Shown here in pieces: positions 1 to 7,550 of a DNA stretch of 39,438 bases. The position numbers and the translations under genes are program-made. Source of the stretch: Streptomyces sp. G-G2 (GTDB lineage Bacteria > Actinomycetota > Actinomycetes > Streptomycetales > Streptomycetaceae); NCBI RefSeq assembly GCF_030063135.1, contig NZ_JASISO010000059.1, positions 1 to 39,438 of the forward strand. The letters are read 5' to 3'. Within the stretch, counting starts at the first letter, position 1. Each line of letters begins with the position of its first letter. The notes beneath the pieces are model-generated. The model ran no database searches and was not told the DNA's origin. It was given only the letters and a program-made list of their open reading frames with translations.

Positions 1-60
1 GACCCGACCCGGTCCGACGGCCGAGTGACGGTACGAACGCGAGACCCTCCCACGGCGTAC

Positions 61-85
61 GGGTACGCGCGATACCTCAGGGTAG
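61..85 (+). promoter_or_regulatory. Possible sigma-B-type promoter upstream of the RsbW-like gene
   Basis: GGGT at 61-64 is followed by a 15-nt gap and GGGTAG at 80-85. This resembles the Streptomyces general-stress sigma-B consensus (GNNT, 14-16 nt, GGGTA-C/T), with the last base of the -10 off consensus. A start site would fall near position 92, about 75 nt before the start codon at 168. The motif is short and the region is GC-rich, so chance occurrence is possible. Its position ahead of an anti-sigma-like kinase gene makes it plausible. Confidence 0.3.
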
Positions 86-167
86 ACGCGCAGGCACGGG
101 CCGGAGCGGACACAGGGACCGGAGCGGCATCACGCGAGAACAGGGTTGAGGGGTGAGGGAGTTGTCG

Positions 168-578
168 ATGAAGGCAGTCGGTTGGGCCCGTTCGTTTCCG
201 GTGTCCAACGGCGCCCGCGCGGCGCGTCAGTGGACGGCCGATCACCTCGCCTCCCTGTCGTGGAGCCGCGAGGCCCCGGACACCGCGCACTCCGTCCTGC
301 TCACCGTCTCCGAACTGGTCACCAACGCCCACCTGCACGCCCTCGGCTCCGCCCAGCTCGTACTGACCTGGGACGGCGACTGCTTGCACGTGAGCGTCGC
401 CGATGCCGACCCGCGACTGCCCACGCCGCGGGAACCCGGTTCGGGCGCGACGTCCGGGCGCGGCCTGGGCATCGTGCAGGCCCTCGCCGACGCCTGGGAC
501 GTCCACTCCTTCCACGGCGGCAAGGCGATCACCGCGTGCTTCCACCCGGTATTCGGAAACGGCCCCCACACCCGCTGA
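168..578 (+). CDS. RsbW-like ATP-binding protein (HATPase, anti-sigma factor family)
   Basis: A 136-residue single-domain GHKL ATPase of the RsbW/SpoIIAB type that is expanded in Streptomyces. The N-box reads SELVTNAHLHA around residues 48-58 (Glu49, Asn53), followed by an acidic VADADP segment near 81-86 and a glycine-rich SGRGLGIVQALADAW ATP-lid region. Such proteins usually bind an anti-anti-sigma (STAS) partner or a sigma factor and may phosphorylate a serine of the STAS protein; the partner here is unknown. The ATG at 168 is preferred because GAGGGAG lies 6 nt upstream; an in-frame GTG at 153 would add five residues. Two STAS proteins and a SpoIIE-type phosphatase occur about 18-25 kb away, but a link is only inference. 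Confidence 0.85.
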   Translation: MKAVGWARSFPVSNGARAARQWTADHLASLSWSREAPDTAHSVLLTVSELVTNAHLHALGSAQLVLTWDGDCLHVSVADADPRLPTPREPGSGATSGRGLGIVQALADAWDVHSFHGGKAITACFHPVFGNGPHTR

Positions 579-615
579 CCACGAACGGGGCAGCGGGAAG
601 AGAGCAGGCAGCGGC

Positions 616-1426
616 ATGCGCATCGACCTCTCCGGCAAGACCGCACTGGTCACCGGCTCCACCCAGGGCATCGGTGCGGCCATCGCGTCGGGCCTGGCGG
701 GCGCGGGCGCACGGGTGGCCGTCAACGGCCGGAGCGCGGAGTCCGTCGCCGAGGCGGTCAAGCGCCTGAGCGCCGAGGCGGTACGGGCGCCACGGGCGGC
801 GAGTTCCTCGCCGCGCCCGGCGACATCTCGACGGACGACGGGGCCCGGGCCGTCTTCGACGCGGTCCCGCACGCCGACATCCTCGTCAACAACGTCGGCA
901 TCTTCGGTTCGCGGCCCGCGCTGGAGATCGCGGACGAGGAGTGGCGCCGGTACTTCGAGGCGAACGTGCTCACCGCCGTCCGCATGACCCGGCAGTACCT
1001 GCCGGGCATGGTGGAGCGTGGCTGGGGCCGGGTGCAGAACATCGTCAGCGACTCGGCGGTGGCCATCCCCGCCGAGATGATCCACTACGGCATGTCCAAG
1101 ACCGCGCTGCTCGCGGTGTCCCGGGGCTTCGCCAAGGAAGCCGCCGGGACGGGCGTCACCGTGAACTCCGTACTGGCCGGACCGACGCACACGGGCGGGG
1201 TCGAGGACTTCGTCTACGAGCTGGTCGACCGGGACCTGCCCTGGGACGAGGCCCAGCGCGCGTTCATGCGGACGCACCGGCCCCAGTCCCTCCTCCAGCG
1301 GCTCATCGAGCCGCAGGAGATCGCGCACATGGTGGTCTACCTCGCCTCGCCGTACGCCTCGGCCACGACAGGCGGAGCGCTGCGCGTGGACGGGACGGGG
1401 GCTATGTGGACTCCATCCTTCCGTAG
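616..1426 (+). pseudogene. SDR-family oxidoreductase gene with two frame disruptions
   Basis: The conceptual product is a classical short-chain dehydrogenase of about 265 residues: a TGSTQGIG cofactor loop (TGxxxGxG) near the N-terminus, then NNVG, a catalytic S...YGMSK motif (YxxxK) and the usual VDGGYVDSILP ending. These parts lie in three reading frames. The first break is near 781-800, where one base appears to be missing between AEAVRA and ATGGEF. The second is near 1388-1400, where GACGG looks tandemly duplicated, so removing 5 nt restores VDGGYVDS. The stop at 1424-1426 fits the restored frame. Either the gene is inactivated or the sequence carries indel errors. It starts 37 nt after the RsbW-like gene and could have been co-transcribed with it. 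Confidence 0.8.
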
Positions 1427-1877
1427 CGTGGTCGTTCCGTACGGCAGCCGCCGTGCGAGCGCCCGCACCAGCCCCCATCAGCCCCCCCCGTGGGCGGACG
1501 ACGACACTCCCCAGTGGCCGGCCCGGCAGCCTGACGCCCGGCGGCCTGCCGCCCGCGGGTCTGCTACGGCCGGTTCCAATCCATCCGCGCGGTGGCTACG
1601 AAGAAGGGGTGAGGCTGCGAGGGCTTCCCCGTCCGTAGGGCAAGGACCCGGAACCCGCAGCGGCCCGCAGGGCTGGATCCCCGCCTGGCGGCGGCGGTCG
1701 GCCGTGGGATGATGGAGACCACGTGTGTGCGCCGTAGTCGTGTGAGCGGCGTGTGGTGCGGTGCGCATCGGTGCTCTCGACTCTTCCCCGGCTGAGCCCC
1801 CCACCAGCCGATTCGGCCGCCGTGTACGTCCCGGGCCCCCGCGTTCGCCGGAGCCCGCCTCCAGGAGGAGGAATCGC
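1427..1877. other. Intergenic region without a supported gene
   Basis: About 450 bases between the broken SDR gene and the fasciclin gene. Overlapping open frames exist on both strands but have skewed composition (Arg/Pro/Gly-rich) and match no family I recognise. The stretch just before 1878 holds the AGGAGGAGG ribosome site of the fasciclin gene. I see no clear repeat or terminator. Confidence 0.5.
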
Positions 1878-2459
1878 ATGACCACCACTCGTATCCGCCG
1901 CTCCGCGCTCCTCGCGGCCGCCGCGTTCGTCGTACCGGTCGCTCTGGGTGTGGCGGGCCCGGCGTTCGCCGACGCCCCCAAGGCCGCCGACCCGTACGGT
2001 CCGGCCTGTGCTTCGGTGCCCAAGGAGGGCTCCGGCAGCCTCGCCGGGATGGCGAAGGACCCCGTGGCCACCGCCGCGTCCCACAACCCCGCACTGTCCA
2101 CCCTGGTGGCCGCGGTGAAGAAGGCCGGGCTGGTCGACACCCTCAACAACGCCAAGGACATCACCGTCTTCGCCCCGACCAACGAGGCGTTCGCGAAGAT
2201 CCCGAAGGCGGATCTGACGAAGATCCTCGGTGACAAGGCCGAGTTGACCAAGATCCTCACCTATCACGTGGTGGGCGAGCGGCTGACCCCCAAGCAACTC
2301 ACCGCGGGCTCGTTCAAGACCCTTGAGGGCGGCTCGCTGGCCACGGCGGGTTCGGGCTCGACGTTCACCGTCAACGGTCACGCGAAGATCGTCTGCGGCG
2401 ACGTCCAGACCGCGAACGCGACGGTCAACATCATCGACACCGTCCTCACCCCGATGTGA
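1878..2459 (+). CDS. Secreted fasciclin (FAS1) domain protein
   Basis: A 193-residue exported protein. It begins with an Arg-rich n-region (MTTTRIRRSA), a hydrophobic core (LLAAAAFVVPVALGVAG) and a probable signal peptidase site at AFA-DAP near residue 30. One FAS1 domain follows, with the typical DITVFAPTNEAFAKIP box, LTYHVVGERLTP and a C-terminal NATVNIIDTVLTPM. It resembles mycobacterial MPT70/MPT83-type proteins; no lipobox is seen, so release rather than lipid anchoring is expected. The ATG at 1878 has AGGAGGAGG a few bases upstream. The next gene on the same strand, a membrane molybdopterin oxidoreductase, is a neighbour of FAS1 genes in other actinobacteria, from memory. FAS1 domains commonly mediate adhesion; the role here is unknown. 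Confidence 0.9.
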   Translation: MTTTRIRRSALLAAAAFVVPVALGVAGPAFADAPKAADPYGPACASVPKEGSGSLAGMAKDPVATAASHNPALSTLVAAVKKAGLVDTLNNAKDITVFAPTNEAFAKIPKADLTKILGDKAELTKILTYHVVGERLTPKQLTAGSFKTLEGGSLATAGSGSTFTVNGHAKIVCGDVQTANATVNIIDTVLTPM

Positions 2460-2568
2460 CCGAGTCACCCTGGCCACCGCCCGACCCGCTGCCGCGTCGC
2501 CGTGCGAGAACGCACCGGCGGCGTGGTCCGGGCGGCGCGCTCGGCTGAACTCCGGCCGGAGAGCTGCC

Positions 2569-2578
2569 GGTTCGAACC
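2569..2578. promoter_or_regulatory. Perfect 10-bp palindrome directly before a start codon
   Basis: GGTTCGAACC is fully self-complementary and abuts the ATG at 2579. No good Shine-Dalgarno lies at normal distance (GGAGAG near 2559 is too far). It could be an operator or a translation-controlling element. It resembles a tRNA T-loop by chance, but no acceptor or anticodon stems flank it. Confidence 0.3.
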
Positions 2579-4204
2579 ATGAACGCGAGAACGTCCACCC
2601 GGCGGCGGGTCCCGCCTCAGCGGTGGGCCCGCCTGCCGCTCGGCGCGCTGAACGGGCTGTTGGCCGGATGTGCGGCCCTGGCGGTCGCCGAGCTGGTCTC
2701 CGCCGTCGTACGACCGCAGGCCGGGCCGGTCATCGCGGTCGGCGGCGCCGCGATCGACCGCACTCCCGCCCCGCTCAAGGACTTCGCGATCCGGCACTTC
2801 GGCGAGAACGACAAACTCGTCCTTCAGTTGGGCATCCTGGCCACCCTCGCCGCCCTCGCGGCCGTCCTGGGCCTGATCGCCCTGCGCCACCGCCGGGCCG
2901 GGGCCCTGGGAGTCCTGCTCTTCGGAGTCGTCGGCGCCGCCGCCGCGCTCAGCCGGCCCGACGCGGCCGGTATCGCGGACGCCCTGCCCTCCGTCGTGGG
3001 AGCCGTCGCGGGCGCGGGGACGCTGTACTGGCTCACCGTCCGCCTCACCACCCCCACCGGCCGCTCCACGGCCCCGCGGCCGGGCGCCCCGGAGGCGGGC
3101 GATCGGGAGGCGGGCTGGGACCGGCGCGGGTTCCTCGTCGCCGCGACGACCACGGCGGTCGCCTCGGCGGGCGCCGGAGCCCTCGGCCGGTACGTCAAGG
3201 GGGCGGGCGGCCAGGGGGCGGTGGCCTCGCGCGACGCCGTGAAACTGCCCGTGCCCGCCTCACCGGCCGCCCCCGTACCCGCCGGAGCAGCGCTGCGGGT
3301 TCCCGGGATCTCGCCGTTCACCACCTCGAACGGCAGCTTCTACCGGGTCGACACGGCGCTCTTCGTCCCGAAGGTCGACGCCACCGGCTGGCGGCTGCGG
3401 ATCCACGGCAAGGGCGTCTCCCGGCCCCTCACCCTCACCTTCCAGGACCTGCTGGGCCGGGAGCTGATCGAGCGGGACGTCACCCTCACCTGCGTCTCCA
3501 ACGAGGTCGGCGGCCCCTACGTCGGCAACGCCCGCTGGATCGGCGTACGCCTCGCCGACGTCCTGCGCCAGGCGGGGGTGGAGCCGCCGTCCCGGGGCGG
3601 TCCGGCCGACCAGCTGGTGGCCCGGTCCGTCGACGCCATGACGCTCGGCAGCCCGGTCGAGGTCGTCATGGAGGGCCGTGACGCGATGCTCGCGGTCGGC
3701 ATGAACGGGCGGCCGCTGCCGTTCGACCACGGTTTCCCCGTCCGCATGGTCGTCCCCGGGCTGTACGGGTACGTCTCGGCCTGCAAATGGATCAAGGACA
3801 TCGAGCTGACCACCTTCGACGCGTACGACCCGTACTGGGCCCGGCGCGGCTGGGCCCAGCAGGGTCCGGTCAAGACCGAGTCGCGCATCGACACCCCCAA
3901 GCCCTTCGCCCGCCCGAAGCCCGGCCGAGTGATGGTCGCGGGCGTGGCGTGGGCCCAGCACCGGGGCATCGACCGCGTGGAGGTCCGTATCGACGACGGC
4001 CCCTGGAACCCGGCCGACCTGGCGGCACAGGACACCACCGACACCTGGCGCCAATGGTCCTACCCCTGGGAAGCCGCCCCGGGCGGGCACACCCTCTGGG
4101 TCCGCGCCACCGACGGCGCCGGGCGGACCCAGACCGGGGATCGGGTCCAGACCATCCCCGACGGCGCCACCGGCTGGCACTCCGTGGTCGTCGGCGTCCA
4201 CTGA
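2579..4204 (+). CDS. Membrane-anchored molybdopterin-dependent oxidoreductase (sulfite oxidase family)
   Basis: A 541-residue protein. The N-terminal ~165 residues hold about four hydrophobic segments (around 20-45, 78-102, 106-125 and 135-160). A DRRGFLVAATTTAVASAGAG segment near residue 180 resembles a Tat-like signal or a further anchor. The catalytic part follows: the sulfite oxidase-type Moco domain with TLTCVSNEVGG, whose Cys is the expected molybdenum ligand, then GRPLPFDHGFPVRMVVPG and KWIKDIEL. The C-terminal ~110 residues fit the Mo-co dimerisation domain. The active site is probably outside the membrane. The substrate cannot be read; sulfite or other S-oxides are possible. It lies about 120 nt after the fasciclin gene on the same strand. 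Confidence 0.88.
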   Translation: MNARTSTRRRVPPQRWARLPLGALNGLLAGCAALAVAELVSAVVRPQAGPVIAVGGAAIDRTPAPLKDFAIRHFGENDKLVLQLGILATLAALAAVLGLIALRHRRAGALGVLLFGVVGAAAALSRPDAAGIADALPSVVGAVAGAGTLYWLTVRLTTPTGRSTAPRPGAPEAGDREAGWDRRGFLVAATTTAVASAGAGALGRYVKGAGGQGAVASRDAVKLPVPASPAAPVPAGAALRVPGISPFTTSNGSFYRVDTALFVPKVDATGWRLRIHGKGVSRPLTLTFQDLLGRELIERDVTLTCVSNEVGGPYVGNARWIGVRLADVLRQAGVEPPSRGGPADQLVARSVDAMTLGSPVEVVMEGRDAMLAVGMNGRPLPFDHGFPVRMVVPGLYGYVSACKWIKDIELTTFDAYDPYWARRGWAQQGPVKTESRIDTPKPFARPKPGRVMVAGVAWAQHRGIDRVEVRIDDGPWNPADLAAQDTTDTWRQWSYPWEAAPGGHTLWVRATDGAGRTQTGDRVQTIPDGATGWHSVVVGVH

Positions 4205-4214
4205 CCCGCGCGTG

Positions 4215-4227
4215 CCCGGAAACCGGG
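4215..4227 (+). terminator. Short hairpin after the molybdopterin oxidoreductase gene
   Basis: CCCGG-AAA-CCGGG starts 11 nt after the stop codon, between convergent genes. The stem is perfect but short and no T-run follows, as is common for high-GC actinobacterial terminators. Confidence 0.35.
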
Positions 4228-4336
4228 TGCGGGTGGGCTTGCGCCCGTCCCTCGCGGGTCCGATGGCGCCCGTACACGCACCGTGACCGCGGCTCCTCGC
4301 CCGGCGCCCCCGCCCGGCGCTTCGCCAGGCGGCGGC

Positions 4337-4957
4337 TCATCGCCCGGCCCCCCGCCCGGCCTCCCGCAGCAGCCGGGCCATGCCCGTGAAGCCCCGGCGC
4401 ACCGCGTGCTCGTGGGCGGTGACCCCGTCGAGGTCGGCCAGCTCCGCGTCGGCCCCGGCCGCCAACAGCAGGGCCACGACCTCCTCGTGCCGGGGGCCGC
4501 CGTCGCCGAGGACGACCGCCTCCAGCAGGGCGGTCCAGCCGAGCCGGTTGACGTGGTCCACGTCGATGGCGGTCTCGGCCAGTACGGCCCGCACGTAAGC
4601 GGTGTGCCCGCGCTCCGCGGCCGGGATCGGGCTGATCCCGCCGAAGCGGTTGGGCTGGGTCAGGTCGGGCCCGGCCGTGAGCAGCAGGCGCATCATCCGC
4701 ACGCTGCCGGTGACCCCGGTGACCCCGGTGACCAGCCACGGGCTGTCCGCCCGCGCGTCCGCGGCGTCGGGGTCCGCCCAGGCGGCGAGCAGCAGCCCGG
4801 CCACCTCCACGTGGTCGGCGAGCGCGGCCAGCAGCAGGGCGGTGCGCAGCTGCGCGTCCCGCGCGTCCACGGCGGCGCCCGCGGCGAGCGCCGCGCCGAC
4901 GGCGGCCGTGTCACCGCGCCCGGCGGCGTCCAGCAGCGGTCGGTCGTACGGGTTCAT
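4337..4957 (-). CDS. Ankyrin-repeat protein
   Basis: A 206-residue soluble protein made almost entirely of ankyrin repeats. It opens with PLLDAAGRGDTAAVGAALAAG and continues with units such as RTALLLAALADHVEVAGLLL, GWTALLEAVVLGDGGPRHEEVVALLLAAGAD and DLDGVTAHEHAVRRGFTGMARLLREAG. There is no signal peptide or transmembrane segment, so it probably acts in the cytoplasm as a protein-binding scaffold; the partner is unknown. The ATG at 4957 is chosen because GGGAGGGAC lies upstream at normal spacing; a longer frame reaches 5017 but lacks a good site. It is convergent with the molybdopterin oxidoreductase gene. Confidence 0.85.
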   Translation of the reverse strand: MNPYDRPLLDAAGRGDTAAVGAALAAGAAVDARDAQLRTALLLAALADHVEVAGLLLAAWADPDAADARADSPWLVTGVTGVTGSVRMMRLLLTAGPDLTQPNRFGGISPIPAAERGHTAYVRAVLAETAIDVDHVNRLGWTALLEAVVLGDGGPRHEEVVALLLAAGADAELADLDGVTAHEHAVRRGFTGMARLLREAGRGAGR

Positions 4958-5067
4958 GGGTCGTCCCTCCCGGGTCCGGGGCGGGCGGGTACGCCCCGCG
5001 CCCGCTCCCGAATCCATGGTGTCCCGGCCCGGGACCCGGGCGGTCCGCCCGGCGGCCGGGACCCGCG

Positions 5068-5105
5068 GGCGGTCCGGGGGACCGCCGGGTCGGCCGATCG
5101 GCCGA
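5068..5105 (-). terminator. GC hairpin plus 16-bp perfect palindrome between two minus-strand genes
   Basis: GGCGGTCC at 5068-5075 and GGACCGCC at 5079-5086 form an 8-bp stem with a GGG loop. A perfect 16-bp palindrome, TCGGCCGATCGGCCGA, follows at 5090-5105. The pair starts about 36 nt downstream of the DUF2000 stop codon and 110 nt upstream of the ankyrin start. It most likely terminates the DUF2000 transcript; the palindrome could also be an operator for the ankyrin gene. Confidence 0.4.
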
Positions 5106-5140
5106 TGGGGTCGGGGCGGGCCGGGTGGGACGTCCGCGGC

Positions 5141-5602
5141 TCAGGGATGCATGCGCGCGCCCTTCAGGACCTTGTCCACCGCGTTGCGCGGCCCGTACAC
5201 GGCCATCCCGACCAGATCGAGCCGGTCCTTGCCCACGGCCCGTACGGCCGCCCGGTTGTCCCGGTCGTTCCCCGTTCCGAACAGCTCCGAGGTGAACACG
5301 CCCACCGGCAGTGAACGCGAGAGTGCGCGGCCGTGCGCGGCGGTCAGTGTCTCCCCCGTTCCCTGGAAGACCAGTACCGGCTGACGGAACATCGACAGGT
5401 ACGGCGTACCGTCCGCGTCCGTGTACGGTTCGCCGATCACCTCCGGAGCCGCCGTGCCGAGCCCGCTCACGAGGAACGCGGTCACGTTCAGGCGCTGCCA
5501 GGGCTCCAGGTCCTCCCGCAGGAGCACGGCGATCTTGCTGTCGAAGCGGACGGGCGCGTTTTCGCCCGCGGTACCGGGACCGGCCGTCTCATGGATTCTC
5601 AT
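5141..5602 (-). CDS. DUF2000 family protein
   Basis: A 153-residue protein matching what I know of DUF2000: a DSKIAVLLREDLEPWQRLNV opening, PYLSMFRQPVLVFQG in the middle, VFTSELFGTGNDRDNRAAVRA, and the end VYGPRNAVDKVLKGARMHP. The biochemical role of the family is not established; related folds resemble peptidyl-tRNA hydrolase-like proteins. The ATG at 5602 marks the start of the conserved part; upstream in-frame sequence to 5728 overlaps the divergent AraC gene. The gene is divergent from the AraC regulator with only about 50 bp between starts, a pairing seen repeatedly for this family, so the regulator probably controls it. Confidence 0.8.
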   Translation of the reverse strand: MRIHETAGPGTAGENAPVRFDSKIAVLLREDLEPWQRLNVTAFLVSGLGTAAPEVIGEPYTDADGTPYLSMFRQPVLVFQGTGETLTAAHGRALSRSLPVGVFTSELFGTGNDRDNRAAVRAVGKDRLDLVGMAVYGPRNAVDKVLKGARMHP

Positions 5603-5651
5603 GCTGTGAGACTCCACGCCGCGCGCCGTCCGCGTCTTGTACGTTCTTCGC

Positions 5652-6443
5652 GTGACGCCCCGCCAGAAGATCTCCGCATGGCGCCCGCCGGTCGCGGGCG
5701 TCGTGGAGGTCCTGCACGCGCACTTCACGGAGCACGCGTACCCGATGCACGTGCACGACTCCTGGACCCTGCTGATCGTCGACGACGGCGAGGTCCGCTA
5801 CGACCTCGACCGCTACGAGCGCGGCACCCCGAGCGACACCGTGAGCCTTCTGCCGCCGCACGTCCCGCACAACGGCTCGCCCGCGACCCCCGGCGGATTC
5901 CGCAAGCGCGTGATCTACCTCGACATGACCCAGCTGGACGCGAGCTTCATCGGGGCCGCCGTGGACGGCCCGGACCTTACCGACCCCGTCCTGCGCGGGC
6001 GCGTCGGCCAACTGCACACGGCCCTCGCGCACCGGGGCGACGAGTTCGAGGCGGAGAGCCGCCTGGCCCTCATCAGCGAGCGGCTGCGCGGCCACCTGCA
6101 CCCCGGGCCGGACCCCGCCGGCGCGGTCCCCGGCCGCGGCATCGCCCAGGACCTGCGCGACCTGCTCGACGAGCGGCTGCTGGAGGGCGTCAGCCTGCGG
6201 GAGGCCGCGCGAACGGTCCACGCCCACCCCACCCATCTGGTGCGCGCCTTCAGCAAGGCCTTCCACATCGCTCCGCACCAGTACGTGATGTCCCGCCGCG
6301 TCGACCTGGCCCGGCGCCTGCTGCTCGACGGCCGCCCGCCGGGCGTGGTGGCGACCGAGGCCGGCTTCTACGACCAGTCCCACCTCACCCGTCATTTCAA
6401 GCGCTTCGTAGGCACCACCCCGGGCCGCTACACCCGCCCGTAG
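5652..6443 (+). CDS. AraC-family transcriptional regulator
   Basis: About 263 residues. The N-terminal half is a cupin-like AraC ligand domain (HAHFTEHAYPMHVHDSWTLL, SLLPPHVPHNGSPATPGGFRKRVIYL). The C-terminal ~100 residues are the double helix-turn-helix domain: SLREAARTVHAHPTHLVRAF is the first HTH, GFYDQSHLTRHFKRFVGTTPGRYTR the second with the AraC signature. The GTG at 5652 is taken as start; TTG at 5637 is an alternative five codons upstream. No strong ribosome site is visible, so a leaderless message is possible in this narrow divergent spacer. The likely target is the DUF2000 gene opposite. The ligand is unknown. Confidence 0.88.
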   Translation: MTPRQKISAWRPPVAGVVEVLHAHFTEHAYPMHVHDSWTLLIVDDGEVRYDLDRYERGTPSDTVSLLPPHVPHNGSPATPGGFRKRVIYLDMTQLDASFIGAAVDGPDLTDPVLRGRVGQLHTALAHRGDEFEAESRLALISERLRGHLHPGPDPAGAVPGRGIAQDLRDLLDERLLEGVSLREAARTVHAHPTHLVRAFSKAFHIAPHQYVMSRRVDLARRLLLDGRPPGVVATEAGFYDQSHLTRHFKRFVGTTPGRYTRP

Positions 6444-6534
6444 GCGGGGGAGCGCGCGGGCCGCGGTCCCCGTCGCGTCACCCGCGCGCGCTGTTCCGCT
6501 GGCCGACCGGCGGCGGTCGCCGCTTGCTGGACGT

Positions 6535-7176
6535 ATGAGACAAGGACACCCCACAACACCGACGGAGCAGAGCCTCAGCACCCCGCGGATGGCGGGACTG
6601 GTGGGGGTCGTGTTCGCCGTCCTGCTCGCGGCGGCGATCGTGCTCGCCCGGATCGCCCTGCCGGAAGGCGGCGGGGCCGACCAGGTCGAGGTCACCTCCG
6701 GCCAGCGGGACGCGGTGACCACGGCCCTGGAACTCGTACCGTTCGCGGGCATCGCCTTCCTCTGGTTCATGGGCGCGCTGCGCGCGCACACCGGGGACGC
6801 CGAGGACCGCTTCGTCTCCACCGTCTTCCTGGGCAGCGGCCTGATCTTCGTCGCCTGCCTCTTCGGCGCCGCCGCGGCCGCCGGAACCGTCCTGGACGCC
6901 GACCAGCCCCAGCTGTTCGGCCGCCACTTCGCCTACACACTGCTCACCACCTTCGCCATGCGGATGGCCGCCGTCTTCGTCCTCGCGACCTCGACGATCG
7001 GCCGCAAGCTCGGGGTCTTCCCGCGTGCGCTGGCCCTGGGCGGGTACCTGGCCGGTCTCGTGCTGCTGGTGGTGGGCTCCTCGCTGCCCTGGTCCGAGCT
7101 GGTCTTCCCGGCCTGGGCCCTGATCGTGAGCCTGTACCTCCTGAAGGCGGGCCGCAGGGCCCCCCGTACGCCGTGA
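6535..7176 (+). CDS. Multi-pass membrane protein of unknown function
   Basis: A 213-residue integral membrane protein with about six hydrophobic segments (near 18-41, 63-83, 95-117, 130-150, 160-180 and 184-204). I do not recognise the family. It contains an FLWFMGALRAHTGDAEDRF loop and a basic C-terminus (KAGRRAPRTP) that would sit in the cytoplasm by the positive-inside rule. The ATG at 6535 opens the frame. It precedes the P450 operon by about 100 nt on the same strand, but no co-function is evident. Confidence 0.75.
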   Translation: MRQGHPTTPTEQSLSTPRMAGLVGVVFAVLLAAAIVLARIALPEGGGADQVEVTSGQRDAVTTALELVPFAGIAFLWFMGALRAHTGDAEDRFVSTVFLGSGLIFVACLFGAAAAAGTVLDADQPQLFGRHFAYTLLTTFAMRMAAVFVLATSTIGRKLGVFPRALALGGYLAGLVLLVVGSSLPWSELVFPAWALIVSLYLLKAGRRAPRTP

Positions 7177-7280
7177 CACCCGCCCCGGATCACTCCGCCG
7201 GCGGTACCGGACGGGCCAGGCGACGCCACGGCGCGCAGGCTGGTCCGGGATGCCGAGGGGGCCACCGAAAGGACCGCACC

Positions 7281-7550
7281 TTGCTGAGGCTCGTCGTCGA
7301 TCTCAACCGGTGCCAGGGATACGCCCAGTGCGCATTCCTCGCCCCCGACGTCTTCGCGATGCACGGGGACGAGGGTCTGCTGTACGACCCGCAGGCCGAG
7401 GATGCCCAGCGCGAGCGCTTGGCCCAGGCCGTCGCCGCCTGCCCCGTGCAGGCGATCCTCGTGGACGAACTGGACCTGGCCGCCACCGCCGGTTCCGCGT
7501 CCACCCCCACCGCCACGTCCACCCCCGCCGGGGAGGCGCCCGATGCCTGA
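7281..7550 (+). CDS. [3Fe-4S] ferredoxin of a P450 operon (CXXYXXC type)
   Basis: An 89-residue ferredoxin starting with TTG at 7281, preceded by GAAAGGA at 7 nt. Cysteines 11, 17 and 54 (C-x5-C, then CPVQAI) are the three expected ligands of a single [3Fe-4S] cluster. The residue where a fourth Cys would stand in 4Fe ferredoxins is Tyr14, placing it among the actinobacterial CXX?XXC ferredoxins. The C-terminal ~20 residues are Thr/Ser/Pro/Ala-rich and probably disordered. The stop codon overlaps the start of the FAD reductase gene by 8 nt (ATGCCTGA), indicating translational coupling. It should carry electrons from that reductase to the P450 two genes downstream. Confidence 0.9.
   Translation: MLRLVVDLNRCQGYAQCAFLAPDVFAMHGDEGLLYDPQAEDAQRERLAQAVAACPVQAILVDELDLAATAGSASTPTATSTPAGEAPDA

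Noticed and set aside
2569..2578. tRNA T-loop-like sequence GGTTCGAACC
   Set aside because: No acceptor, anticodon or D stems are present around it.
2323..3681. 452-codon frame overlapping the molybdopterin oxidoreductase
   Set aside because: Arg/Pro/Gly-rich; the overlapping frame has the Moco motif and membrane segments.
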